A DNA stretch of 64,000 nt from CAVZZV01 sp963779845. Its GTDB lineage: Bacteria; Bacteroidota; Bacteroidia; Bacteroidales; GCA-2748055. Made by a program: the position numbers and the translations under genes. The notes below the pieces were generated by a model. That model had not been told where the DNA came from, did not search any database, and saw only the letters and a list, made by a program, of their open reading frames with translations. Shown piece by piece: positions 1-8,608 of the stretch. The stretch's first letter is position 1; the number at the start of each line of letters is the position of its first letter. The DNA is taken from the NCBI GenBank assembly GCA_963779845.1, contig CAVZZV010000005.1, positions 868,001-932,000 of the forward strand, in the 5' to 3' direction.

Positions 1-821
1 GTATTGCCCATCAACGAACCATTAAATCCCCTCTTCTTATCTTTTTTTAGCACGATGTTAACAATCCCGCCTGTCCCGTCGGGTTTGTATTTTGCCGAAG
101 GATTGGTTATTACCTCAATGCGTTCAATTGTGCTGGCTGGTATTTGTTGCAAGGCCATGGCGCTGTTGTGTTTTAAAAGCGCCGACGGACTGCCATTAAT
201 AAAAAATGTAACGTTTGACGAACCGCGCAAACTAACGGTGCCATCCACATCAACGGTTACCGAGGGGATATTTTCCAAAATATCGCTTGCCGATCCGGTT
301 TGGCCTAAAATATCATTCTCAACATGATAGGTTTTCCGGTCGATAGAGTTGCTCATGGTCGTTTGTTGTCGCATCACTGACACATCGTTCAGCATAATAT
401 TTGCAGGCTGCAGGAAAATAGTATCCAATTTCAGCGATGTTTTTTCAGTAACGGAAAATAGTACAGAATCAGACTGATATCCGACCGAAGTTAGCTTGAT
501 GTAATATTTTCCGGCTGAAATTGCTGCAATCATGAATTCCCCTTTTTCATTTGTAACAGCGCCTTTCACCAAATTACTGCCAGAAGCACGATACAGGCTT
601 ATATTCACAAATTCAAGTGGTCGTTGAGAATCTTTTTCAATTACGCTTCCTGAAATTGTAGCCTTCACCTGGGGCTGGGCAAAAAGAGAGAATGAAAATA
701 GGATGAAAAAGACTGTTCCCAATATCCATTTTAAAAGAATATTATCGAAAATAAATTTCAATTCAGCATTATCTTTTTTGTTTTGAACAGAATATAAAAA
801 AGAATTGATGCTGCTTTTCAT
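1..821 (-). CDS. TonB-dependent outer-membrane receptor, N-terminal part (runs off left edge)
   Basis: Reading the minus strand from ATG 819-821 gives 273 open codons with no stop before the window edge. A hydrophobic signal segment (about residues 30-48, ending LFAQ) is followed by a carboxypeptidase-regulatory-like domain (about 52-130, ISGSVIEKDSQRPLEFV) and the start of a TonB plug (about 155-270, with SDILENIPSV, RGSSNVTFFINGSPS and IERIEVITNPSAKY). The plug type fits the outer-membrane beta-barrel 3 group of TonB receptors rather than SusC. The ligand cannot be judged without the barrel. The signal peptide is set unusually deep, behind about 30 polar residues, so a later start is possible. 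Confidence 0.85.
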   Translation of the reverse strand, partial: MKSSINSFLYSVQNKKDNAELKFIFDNILLKWILGTVFFILFSFSLFAQPQVKATISGSVIEKDSQRPLEFVNISLYRASGSNLVKGAVTNEKGEFMIAAISAGKYYIKLTSVGYQSDSVLFSVTEKTSLKLDTIFLQPANIMLNDVSVMRQQTTMSNSIDRKTYHVENDILGQTGSASDILENIPSVTVDVDGTVSLRGSSNVTFFINGSPSALLKHNSAMALQQIPASTIERIEVITNPSAKYKPDGTGGIVNIVLKKDKKRGFNGSLMGN

Positions 822-1010
822 GCCCATTTTTTCATTTTTGATTTGAAATAAAAATAGAAACCGAATCTAAAGGAAATTTGAAGATTTTGTTGAGGTCGGA
901 TTAGAGACTTTTTTAACAGCACCAGGGAAATTGCATTAAAAGACCTCCCATGATTTTTTTCTGCTGGTTTGAAGCAAAACTTTATCATGATTGTTTCATA
1001 AAACCTAAAA

Positions 1011-1727
1011 TTAGAACCGAATATGCAACGCGAGCGCATTTGGAGTAATTAGTGGAGTAAATGTCAAATTTTTGTTTCTCTTATTAAATGGCTGCCAGTT
1101 TTTTAATGGTTCGAGATGATAAATTAGGTTTACGGTCAAAATACCAATTCCTGCGCCGGCCAAAACATCGGACAACCAATGTGCATCGTTAGTCATACGT
1201 AATGCTCCTGTAGCCACCGCAAAGGCATATCCACTCCAGGCTAAAAGTGGTTCGGTCTCTTTAAATTCGAGGTAAAGAACAGTAGCCCCAGTAAAAGCAT
1301 TTGCAGTGTGTCCGGATGGAAATGAAGTATTACCACCTCTTGGTCGTTCTATTTTAGTAATACGTTTGAAAAACTGGACAGATGATGAGGATATTAATTG
1401 CGAAATAGCCAGGTATTTCGTTTGATCCCAAACCGTATTTTTATGCTCAAAATTAAATGCATCGTAGAAATATAGTTGAACCATTGGAGCATACTGGAAA
1501 TAATCTTCGACATTAGTGTTGGTGCTGGGTGTTACATCATGAATATCATATTTGATTTCGCCTAAATTTAATAATGCCCCAGCAGTAATAAGCGAAATAG
1601 GTACAATGTTTTGTTTTAAGAAAGTTGATTTTACCGGCGCTGAACTTGTTATAGTATCTTTTGGTGTTGCATTCAAAAAAAGGGGGAATTGTACCAACCA
1701 AAAAAGAACTATTTTTATTTTCCACAT
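1011..1727 (-). CDS. PAP2-family phosphatase, exported or inner-membrane
   Basis: A 238-residue protein with an N-terminal signal or membrane segment and the three PAP2 (type 2 phosphatidic acid phosphatase) motifs: K..I..IERPRG (motif 1, KX6RP), SFPSGHTANAF (motif 2, PSGH with the catalytic His) and an R-X5-HWLSDVLAG motif 3. Enzymes of this family remove phosphate from lipid phosphates such as undecaprenyl pyrophosphate or lipid A on the periplasmic side. The substrate here is unknown. It sits 54 bases downstream of the histidine kinase at 1782-3029 on the same strand, so it may be co-transcribed with it. A second PAP2 gene lies on the other side of the same two-component system. Confidence 0.9.
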   Translation of the reverse strand: MWKIKIVLFWLVQFPLFLNATPKDTITSSAPVKSTFLKQNIVPISLITAGALLNLGEIKYDIHDVTPSTNTNVEDYFQYAPMVQLYFYDAFNFEHKNTVWDQTKYLAISQLISSSSVQFFKRITKIERPRGGNTSFPSGHTANAFTGATVLYLEFKETEPLLAWSGYAFAVATGALRMTNDAHWLSDVLAGAGIGILTVNLIYHLEPLKNWQPFNKRNKNLTFTPLITPNALALHIRF

Positions 1728-1781
1728 AGCCTGAAAACTTAGGTACGAAAATATTATTCAAAATCGAAAGAGATTTTGAAG

Positions 1782-3029
1782 CTAACTTTTAGCACGAATT
1801 GAAAAACAATGGAAAGAATCTTCAAAACTATATTGTATTTCCAGGGAATGCAAATCGCAGATTTTTTTTACAATGGCCAGTCCCAAGCCCACCGACTGGC
1901 TCGAAGGATCCACTTTATAAAACCGGTTGAACAACTTCTCCGGATCGGCAATTTTTGTGGTTCCCGGGTTGCAGATCAACATTCGGTTGCTGCTCATTTC
2001 TATGCCTATTTTTCCGCTTGCGATGTTGTGGTTAATACTGTTCGACAGCAGGTTATTTATGAGTATTTCGGCCAGTTCCGTTGGAACGGAAACCATAAAA
2101 TCCTCTGTAATTTCCTTTTCGAGCGTAAGTTGTTTTAAAGCTATCAATTCCGAAAATTCGTCGAGTTTATCCTCAACAATGGTTTTCAGGTTCGACTGTT
2201 TGGTTGAGGCAAACTGGTTGTTTTCAATTTTACTGAGCAAAATCAGCGCCTTGTTCAGTTTCGAAAGACGCCGTACAGAAATATAAATGCTGTTCAGGGT
2301 TTCCGCGTGTTTATTTAACTCCGGATTTCCCAGCAGGCTCTCCAAACGTGAGCTGATGATGGCCAGCGGTGTTTGCAACTCATGCGAAACATCTTCCGAA
2401 AATTGTTTCTGGTTTTGAAAATCGGTAATGATTTGTCGGGTCAGGCCGGTAACCACATTATTTAACTGATCGAATTCTGAAATGCCGGAATTATTGAGTT
2501 GCACCGGTTTGTGTGCGGATACTGAAAACCGTTCGATAATTTTGAGGTTCGAGAAAAAAGGTTGCCACACCGATTTGGCCACGCGCCGGTTAACAACCAG
2601 CAATATCAACCAAAGCAAAAGCATTCCTAAAATCGTTACCAGTACAAGGGTGACCAGAAAATCTTCCGATTCTATTTTTGATCTGCGAAGTACGAGGCGA
2701 TAAAAATTACCATTAATATTTCTTACCGCGCTGATTTGCCGGTATTCTTCGAATTCATTTTCTCCCTGATTATAAATTAAGGTATCGGAAAAAACAACTG
2801 TTTCAGGAGCAACACCGGTTTTTTGAACTTTGGCCACCGGCTCAAAAAAGGCAGTTTCGGACGATTTCCGCAGTTGCTTTTCAACAGTTTGCAGATTTTC
2901 AGATAGTCGTTCGTCCATCTGCTCGTTAATAATTACGGACAAAACAAAATAGATTATAATGCCTGAAAACACCATCACTGCCAGCGACCAAACAATGTAG
3001 CGGTTATTTATTTTTGCTAAAAGTTTCAT
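1782..3029 (-). CDS. Two-component sensor histidine kinase
   Basis: A 415-residue membrane kinase. Transmembrane segments lie at about 12-34 and 123-147 and flank a periplasmic sensor region of about 88 residues. The HisKA box SEDVSHELQTP places the phospho-accepting His near residue 216. The ATPase domain follows with an N-box (LLSNSINHN) and a GLGLAIVKK G-box near the C-terminus. Its start overlaps the stop of the response-regulator gene by four bases (ATGA at 3026-3029), so the two are translationally coupled. The signal sensed is unknown. Flanking PAP2 phosphatase genes suggest an envelope-related role, which is inference. Confidence 0.95.
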   Translation of the reverse strand: MKLLAKINNRYIVWSLAVMVFSGIIIYFVLSVIINEQMDERLSENLQTVEKQLRKSSETAFFEPVAKVQKTGVAPETVVFSDTLIYNQGENEFEEYRQISAVRNINGNFYRLVLRRSKIESEDFLVTLVLVTILGMLLLWLILLVVNRRVAKSVWQPFFSNLKIIERFSVSAHKPVQLNNSGISEFDQLNNVVTGLTRQIITDFQNQKQFSEDVSHELQTPLAIISSRLESLLGNPELNKHAETLNSIYISVRRLSKLNKALILLSKIENNQFASTKQSNLKTIVEDKLDEFSELIALKQLTLEKEITEDFMVSVPTELAEILINNLLSNSINHNIASGKIGIEMSSNRMLICNPGTTKIADPEKLFNRFYKVDPSSQSVGLGLAIVKKICDLHSLEIQYSFEDSFHCFSIRAKS

Positions 3030-3703
3030 TGATCGGTAAATTTATAGCCAATTCCGTACATGGTTTTTATGTAATCGTTTCCACCGTTTTTCTCTATTTT
3101 TTTTCGTAGGTTGTTGATGTGCGTATAAATAAAATCAAAATTATCGGCCAGGTCGATATTATCGCCCCACAAATGTTCGGCGATCGATTCGCGGGTAAGC
3201 AGCCGGTTTTTATTCGAAATAAAAAACAACAATAGTTCAAATTCTTTTTTGGTGAGCGCTAAACTTTTCCCGTTTATCTCTGCTTTTCCCTGGTCGGGCA
3301 GTAATTGAATTTCGTTAAACTCAATCCGGGTGGAACCATCGAATTTCCGGCGGCGCAGTACTGCTTTTACGCGGGCATTCAGTTCCGAAAGATGAAAGGG
3401 TTTGGTCATGTAATCATCGGCGCCAAGTTCGAGGCCGGTAAGTTTATCGTCCAGCGAATTACGGGCCGAAATAATTATAATTCCGGTGTCGGTGTTTTGG
3501 CGTTTCATGTTTTCAATCAAGTGTAATCCACTGCCACCCGGAAGCGTGATATCGATAAGCGCCACGTCGTAGTGATACACCGACAGCTTTTCATCGGCTT
3601 TTTTGTAATTCGCCGCTGTTTCACATACGTAATTTTCTTTTTCCAGGAAGCTTTTCATCTCTTCCAGTAGTGCGGGCTCGTCTTCTACAATTAACAGTTT
3701 CAT
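3026..3703 (-). CDS. OmpR-family response regulator
   Basis: A 225-residue regulator: receiver domain (MKLLIVEDEP at the start, phospho-acceptor Asp 51 in LIDITLP, KPF near 100) and a winged-helix C-terminal DNA-binding domain ending YGIGYKF. The start at 3703 is chosen because the receiver begins immediately there. The open frame extends to 3781, but the extra 26 residues are not receiver-like. It is the first gene of the pair with the kinase at 1782-3029 and is divergent from the PAP2 gene at 3853, so the 149-base gap between them must hold both promoters. Confidence 0.95.
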   Translation of the reverse strand: MKLLIVEDEPALLEEMKSFLEKENYVCETAANYKKADEKLSVYHYDVALIDITLPGGSGLHLIENMKRQNTDTGIIIISARNSLDDKLTGLELGADDYMTKPFHLSELNARVKAVLRRRKFDGSTRIEFNEIQLLPDQGKAEINGKSLALTKKEFELLLFFISNKNRLLTRESIAEHLWGDNIDLADNFDFIYTHINNLRKKIEKNGGNDYIKTMYGIGYKFTDQ

Positions 3704-3852
3704 CCGGCGCAATTTATGTAAAAATTCTAAAGAGAATTTAAAGATGTGGAAAATCAACCTGAACTTAAAGATGATATTCATTCAAAATGAACATTTTTCA
3801 GGTTCACACAATTTAATTAGTGGAATTCAACTTCATTTTAACAGAAAACCAG

Positions 3853-4506
3853 ATGGACATTTTAAATTATCTCAGAACATGGAAAGACACCAAAAAGGGA
3901 AATTATTTAATCCTGGCGCTTGTAATTGTTTTTCTTGCCTTATCGGCTGTTGTCTATTTTTTACCAACCTCTGTTGTAGATATTGAATTTTCGGAAGAAA
4001 TTCAGGAAAATATAAACCCGACACTAAATTGGATTATGAAAGCTGTTAGTTGGTTCGGAACCACCTGGGTTTCCATGACCATGGTAGCAGTGGCGGCATT
4101 GAGCTTTTTTTTAGCCGGCTATAAAAAGGAAGCGCTTTTTGTATTGTTTACCCTGCTCGTTAGCCCGATTAATACCGGAATAAAACTGTTAATCAGCAGG
4201 CCGCGTCCTACTGACGATTTGGTTACCGTTGTTCAGAAAGCCCAGCACCAAAGTTTTCCAAGCGGGCATGTCTCTTTTTATGTCGTGTTTTTTGGATTCC
4301 TGGTATTTCTGATGCTTCGGCATCACGGCATCGCAAAATTCATCCGGTATTTTGTACTGATTTTTTCATTGCTCCTTATAATTTCCGTACCCATTTCGCG
4401 GGTTTACCTCGGTGTACACTGGTTTACCGACGTAACCGGCGGTTTTATTCTGGGGTTGCTTTTTTTGTATGGGTTGATTAAGGTTTATCTAAAATACTAT
4501 AACTAA
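3853..4506 (+). CDS. PAP2-family integral membrane phosphatase
   Basis: A 217-residue protein with about five or six hydrophobic segments and complete PAP2 motifs: KLLISRPRP, SFPSGHVSFY and SRVYLGVHWFTDV. It is likely an inner-membrane lipid-phosphate phosphatase, for example for undecaprenyl pyrophosphate or lipid A. The ATG at 3853 is preferred over the GTG at 3820, because the 11 extra residues are polar and precede a normal N-terminus. It is transcribed away from the response regulator at 3026-3703. Control by that regulator is a reasonable guess from the layout only. Confidence 0.9.
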   Translation: MDILNYLRTWKDTKKGNYLILALVIVFLALSAVVYFLPTSVVDIEFSEEIQENINPTLNWIMKAVSWFGTTWVSMTMVAVAALSFFLAGYKKEALFVLFTLLVSPINTGIKLLISRPRPTDDLVTVVQKAQHQSFPSGHVSFYVVFFGFLVFLMLRHHGIAKFIRYFVLIFSLLLIISVPISRVYLGVHWFTDVTGGFILGLLFLYGLIKVYLKYYN

Positions 4507-4564
4507 AGATCAAGTACCCGACTCCACAGGATTGGAATCCCGACCGAATTAATGTATGAGTTGA

Positions 4565-4840
4565 ATTGACGGTTACCCGCAACTGGAGGATGGATGGTCT
4601 TTGAAAGTAAATAATGTCATCTGGTGTACCGGATTTGTAACTGATTATAGCTGGATCGATCTGCCTGTTTTCAACGAATTCGGATACCCGTTTCACAAAT
4701 GCGGAGTCGTTCATGGACAAAAAGGTCTGTATTTCGTTGGATTACCCTTTCAAAGAACCCTCAGTTCCTCGCTGCTCTTAGGCGTTGGCAAGGATGCCGG
4801 ATACATTGCTAAACATATTGCTTCGAGGCAAACCGAATAA
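4565..4840 (+). pseudogene. C-terminal remnant of a flavin-containing monooxygenase-like protein
   Basis: The frame reads about 92 residues, including LKVNNVIWCTGFVTDYSWI and GLYFVGLPFQR, up to a stop at 4838-4840. NVIWCTGF and the LYFVGLP strand are typical of the C-terminal third of FMO/CzcO-like NAD(P)/FAD oxidoreductases. The N-terminal FAD-binding (GxGxxG) and NADP-binding parts are absent. An in-frame stop lies at 4562-4564, and the upstream PAP2 gene ends at 4506. It is therefore a leftover of a deleted gene. A TTG at 4601 could in principle start a 79-residue product, but that product would lack both nucleotide-binding sites. Confidence 0.75.
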
Positions 4841-5144
4841 AAAGTAAATCTAAATAAAAGTAAGCTTGGTGAAATCGTACGGCAGCCAAACTAATATTTG
4901 AAAATGAGAACAACGATACTACCCCAACAAAAAACAAAAATCAGCCAAAAGAAACGGACGCGCTGGCAATTGCCGCCGTCTCTTATTCAAAATTTTAATT
5001 ATATGAAGTCAACACTTTGCCGAAGGGATCAAAAAAGCCCTGTAATAATTAATCTATTACAGGGCTTTCTCTTTGTAGGGGTTACCTCAGGCATTTGGTT
5101 GCTTATTTAGAAACCCGAAGCCTGGTTTACAATATTCTTCGTTA
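4841..5144. other. Intergenic stretch with a terminator and no convincing gene
   Basis: It contains the hairpin at 5034-5068. A 70-codon plus-strand frame (4898-5110) runs straight through that hairpin and has no recognisable domain. An alternative frame (about 4867-5000) reads a short polar peptide ending in SYSKF before a stop. Either may be residue of decayed genes next to the monooxygenase remnant. Confidence 0.5.
5034..5068. terminator. Strong bidirectional rho-independent terminator hairpin
   Basis: A perfect 14-bp stem (5034-5047 pairing with 5055-5068) around a 7-base loop. It is flanked by an A-run on the left (5031-5036) and a T-rich stretch on the right. It lies between plus-strand decayed DNA and the convergent rubrerythrin gene, which ends at 5145, so it can stop transcription from both sides. 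Confidence 0.8.
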
Positions 5145-5801
5145 CTAAGAATCAAGTGAGTCTATTTTTATAAATTTTTCTGAACTGGTCATTGATATTC
5201 CGCAACGGCTTGGAGCTTCTGTATCGTATGTATTTCCACAAGTGGGGCAAACATAAAATACAATAGGCAACGATTTTGTATTATTACTTTCGATTGCAGC
5301 CAGAGCATTTTCGTACATAATTTTATGTTTCTGTTCTGTTTTATAGGCATAATTCAGGCTCATAAGCGAAAACTGGTTCCCGGCTTTATTGGCATTCACG
5401 ATAAATTCGGGATACATCGTTGTTACTTCATAACTTTCGCCTGCGATCGCATCTTTCAGATTTTCTTTTGTAGATTTCACCGTAAAATCCGGAGAGACGG
5501 AAGGAACTTCCTGTTTTCCGTTCAGCAGAACAGCCTTGTGGTTATTGGCATGGACTTTCTCTGATGCAGATGCTGCTTTAAAAAGCAAAGCAATTTCATG
5601 GTAACCTTCTTCTTCAGCCTTTTGACTGTAAGCCGCGTATTTTGCACTTGCAGTTGTTTCACCTTTAAATGCATCTTTCATGTTTTCATAATTCAATGAA
5701 GCAGAAGTTGCACTTTCATTATTTGACGGATTGCTGATAAAGGATTGCAGCAACATTACAGCAGCAATGGCTGCTAAAATAGTTATAGATTTTCGTTTCA
5801 T
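5145..5801 (-). CDS. Exported rubrerythrin-family protein
   Basis: A 218-residue protein with an N-terminal signal or membrane segment (about 6-22). The ferritin-like four-helix domain carries all expected di-iron ligands in rubrerythrin spacing: Glu48, Glu81, His84, Glu122, Glu125, Glu156 and His159. The C-terminal rubredoxin-like knuckle has CPTCG (Cys185, Cys188), but the second knuckle reads SRCGISM (Cys200), with only one cysteine where CPxC is usual. Rubrerythrins reduce hydrogen peroxide. An exported form would act in the periplasm, with an unknown electron donor. It lies 92 bases downstream of the histidine kinase at 5894-7270, on the same strand. Confidence 0.88.
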   Translation of the reverse strand: MKRKSITILAAIAAVMLLQSFISNPSNNESATSASLNYENMKDAFKGETTASAKYAAYSQKAEEEGYHEIALLFKAASASEKVHANNHKAVLLNGKQEVPSVSPDFTVKSTKENLKDAIAGESYEVTTMYPEFIVNANKAGNQFSLMSLNYAYKTEQKHKIMYENALAAIESNNTKSLPIVFYVCPTCGNTYDTEAPSRCGISMTSSEKFIKIDSLDS

Positions 5802-5893
5802 TTTGAATTGTTTTTAAATTTCATTTTACACTACAAAGATGCAACGATCCCCTTTTAAACTTCCTTAAGCAATTCTTAAAATCTCCTTAATAA

Positions 5894-7270
5894 TCAGGAT
5901 GGAAAATGCAACAAGAAAGCAGTTCCCTTGCCCTCGCGACTGGAGACGCTTAAAATAATATGTTGCAGGCCGGCAAGCTTTTGCACAATAGAAAGCCCCA
6001 GTCCACTCCCTTTTACCAATGAACTCCTGGATTCGTCGGCCCTGTAAAAACGATTGAAAATGTATGGAATATCTTTTTCGGGAATACCTATTCCATCATC
6101 TTTTACAGAAAGTGTCCGAGATTCCTCATTCCAGTTCAGCCATACATTTCCGTTGTGAATGGCGTATTTTATGGCATTATTTACCAGATTGTCAAGCATT
6201 AGTTCAAAGAAAAATTTATCGCATTTTACCCTTGTGTCACCAGAAATATTTGTATGGAAGGTAATGTTTTTATCAACCACATGGATTTCCCATTTTTGCT
6301 GAACAGCAGAAACAATAGGTAAAAGATAAACGGATTCAATGCGGGCCAATGTTTTTCCTGAATCAATCCGGGCCAGATGTAACAATTGTTCCAGCAGGGC
6401 ATCCAGCCGATCCACCATCTGAATGATTCCGGAAATCTTCTCTTCATAAAGTTCGGGGGTACGTTTTCGGCGTATTAGCACTTCCAATGTTCCCCGAATA
6501 GCCGAAAGAGGTGTTCGAATTTCGTGTGAAGCGTCGCTGGTAAATTGTTTTTGCTGCGAAATGCTTTTCTCGATTCTCCCAAGTAAATCATTTATTGTTT
6601 GAGTAAGTTCATAAAGTTCATCTTTATGTAAGGGCAGTTTCAGCCGGCTTTCAATGTTTGAATCATCAATAGCCGAGGCAGAGGAAATAAGCTGGTGTAC
6701 CGGTTTTATTGCCCGTGATGCCGCTACCGAAGAAGAAAAAAACTGAACCAAAAGTACCAATGGGAAAGAAATAAACAGCACCCATATTAAATTATTGAGT
6801 ACATTGTGTGATTCCTGTCTCGAAACAGCAATGGTTAATTCACCAATTATTTTCCCGTTTTCATTTTTAACAGGGAACTGTCCCAGCCTTATTCGCTGGT
6901 TATCCAACTGACCATTATAGAATATTTTATTGTCTGTTTCAGGGCTGGCAAGCGATTGATTCACCGGCAGATTATTGGATCGGAATAGGATGTTTCCCCG
7001 GGCATCTTTTACCTGAAAAAATGTGGGATTTACTTCTATCTGACTATGTTCAGCTTCTTCCCACTCCGGCATTTTATTGATTATTATAGAATCCTGAATC
7101 CACAAAAGATTGTTAATCACCTCCTCTTTCTCTACACGAATATCTTCGTCAAGATGACTGTAAGCTGTATCATAAACAACAAAACAAATAACGAGAAATA
7201 CCAATGCTGTGGTAAAAGCTACCGCAAGTGTATTAAAAAGGGCTATCCGGTTTTTGAATTTCAATATCAT
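5894..7270 (-). CDS. Two-component sensor histidine kinase with HAMP domain
   Basis: A 458-residue kinase. TM1 is about residues 12-33 and TM2 about 160-181, with a periplasmic sensor of about 125 residues between them. A HAMP-like linker follows (AIKPVHQLISSASAI). The HisKA box FTSDASHEIRTPLSA puts the phospho-accepting His at 249. The ATPase domain has an N-box (LVNNAIKYA) and GSGLGLSIVQKL. The architecture resembles metal/envelope-stress sensors of the CusS type, which is only a family resemblance. Its ATG overlaps the end of the response regulator by four bases (7267-7270). Confidence 0.95.
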   Translation of the reverse strand: MILKFKNRIALFNTLAVAFTTALVFLVICFVVYDTAYSHLDEDIRVEKEEVINNLLWIQDSIIINKMPEWEEAEHSQIEVNPTFFQVKDARGNILFRSNNLPVNQSLASPETDNKIFYNGQLDNQRIRLGQFPVKNENGKIIGELTIAVSRQESHNVLNNLIWVLFISFPLVLLVQFFSSSVAASRAIKPVHQLISSASAIDDSNIESRLKLPLHKDELYELTQTINDLLGRIEKSISQQKQFTSDASHEIRTPLSAIRGTLEVLIRRKRTPELYEEKISGIIQMVDRLDALLEQLLHLARIDSGKTLARIESVYLLPIVSAVQQKWEIHVVDKNITFHTNISGDTRVKCDKFFFELMLDNLVNNAIKYAIHNGNVWLNWNEESRTLSVKDDGIGIPEKDIPYIFNRFYRADESRSSLVKGSGLGLSIVQKLAGLQHIILSVSSREGKGTAFLLHFPS

Positions 7271-7944
7271 TCGTCTTCTTCCACTTTATAACCTACTCCG
7301 CGTACCGTAGTAATTAATGATGGTTTCCCGGGATCGTCCAGTTTTTTACGCAAGGCATTTATATAAACATCGATTACTGAGGTATCATAATCAAAATGAA
7401 TATCCCAAACTTTTTCTATAATCCCTGTACGGCGGCAAACTTTTCCCTTATTTCTCAAAAAATATTCGAGCAAAGCGAATTCTTTTTGAGTAAGTTCAAT
7501 TGGCTGACCATTTTTTGAAACGGTATGTTTTTCAATATTCATTTCAATTCCCGCTGCAGAAAAAAGTATTGGCTGTGTTTCACCTTTACGCATATGAACA
7601 CGAATTCTTGCCAGCAATTCCTCAAATGAGAATGGTTTTCTGATGTAGTCATCAGCGCCGGTTTCGAGGCCGAAAACGACATCATCAACTGTATCTTTTG
7701 CCGTTAAAAAAATAACCGGCACAGTTTTGCTTTTTTTGCGGATATTCCGGCATATTTCAATGCCGCTAAGTCCCGGCAACATCCAATCGAGCAAAATAAC
7801 ATCGTATTCTTCAAGATAGTCGAGGGCAAGTTGCAAACCATGTTTTCCGTTGTCTGCCATATCAACTGCATAACCTTCCTCTTCCAAGCCGTCGCAGATA
7901 AAATTGGCAATGGATGCTTCGTCCTCTACAATAAGTATTCGCAT
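7267..7944 (-). CDS. OmpR/CusR-like response regulator
   Basis: A 225-residue regulator beginning MRILIVEDEA. The phospho-acceptor is Asp53 in LLDWMLPG, the signature Lys lies in DDYIRKPF, and the C-terminal winged helix ends RGVGYKVE. It is coupled to the kinase at 5894-7270 by an ATGA overlap. It sits 50 bases downstream of the DUF2231 gene, so DUF2231, regulator, kinase and rubrerythrin may be one minus-strand unit. Confidence 0.95.
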   Translation of the reverse strand: MRILIVEDEASIANFICDGLEEEGYAVDMADNGKHGLQLALDYLEEYDVILLDWMLPGLSGIEICRNIRKKSKTVPVIFLTAKDTVDDVVFGLETGADDYIRKPFSFEELLARIRVHMRKGETQPILFSAAGIEMNIEKHTVSKNGQPIELTQKEFALLEYFLRNKGKVCRRTGIIEKVWDIHFDYDTSVIDVYINALRKKLDDPGKPSLITTVRGVGYKVEEDE

Positions 7945-7994
7945 GATTTAATTACAGGTTGAATTTCTTTCAAATATACTGAAAGCATTTCATC

Positions 7995-8459
7995 TTAGTT
8001 TGTAAAATCCCCAAAATCGGGAAGTGCCAATTGCACACCTGCCGCATGTTTGTAAACCAATTGTCCGCCAAAATAACCAGTTGTTGTAACCGAACCGGCA
8101 AGAGTTGTAAACAATATAATAAAAGCCCAGTTAACCCAAGGGCGATTATATTTAAAGTAAAAGACAAGCACCCGAAGCAGGGCTGTAACTATGGCCAGCC
8201 ATATGGTAACAGTGGCTGCCAGTTCGTGCAGTTCAAGTGGTTCTTTCAAGGGGCCCTCCTCAATTCCGTTACCTGCCAGATTACCACTAACATAAGCAGC
8301 AATGGCGCCAAGTGCTCCTAAAAGCAAAAGAAAAGCAGATGCATTTTTGAAAAACTCCTTTTTTGTGATCAATCCCAAAATTTCTGAAAAGAAACCTGCC
8401 AAAAGTAAGGCAATCGGGAAATGAATAATCATTGCGTGAAAATGTGTTGCTGAAATCAT
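7995..8459 (-). CDS. DUF2231-family membrane protein
   Basis: A 154-residue protein with four hydrophobic segments. It begins with a histidine-containing motif (HFHAMIIHFPIALLLAG) typical of DUF2231 proteins, which resemble small heme-binding or electron-transfer membrane subunits. It has further membrane-embedded histidines (LELHELAATVT). The precise function is unknown. It is the first gene of the putative unit with the two-component system and rubrerythrin, which would fit a redox or oxidative-stress membrane function; this is inference. Confidence 0.85.
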   Translation of the reverse strand: MISATHFHAMIIHFPIALLLAGFFSEILGLITKKEFFKNASAFLLLLGALGAIAAYVSGNLAGNGIEEGPLKEPLELHELAATVTIWLAIVTALLRVLVFYFKYNRPWVNWAFIILFTTLAGSVTTTGYFGGQLVYKHAAGVQLALPDFGDFTN

Positions 8460-8608
8460 AATAATTATTTTTCAGCAAATCTACATTCAGTATGATTTAA
8501 ATGAGCTTACGCAATTCTTAAAATTGGCTTAAAAAGTATATTAATATATTCTTTCGGGGAACATATTTAAAATCCGAACATCCGGCAAATCATCTTGTTT
8601 TAACATCC

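Noticed and set aside
1..327. Plus-strand frame over the left edge
   Set aside because: It is the reverse of the TonB-receptor gene, which has a clear plug domain on the minus strand.
818..1039. 73-residue minus-strand frame
   Set aside because: It has no domain, overlaps the end of the PAP2 gene in another frame and lies in the leader region of the receptor gene.
4898..5110. 70-residue plus-strand frame
   Set aside because: It runs through a perfect terminator hairpin and shows no domain; more likely chance coding in decayed DNA.
5802..5893. Promoter in front of the rubrerythrin gene
   Set aside because: A CATCTTTG stretch loosely resembles the Bacteroidota -7 element, but no -33 element sits at the right distance.
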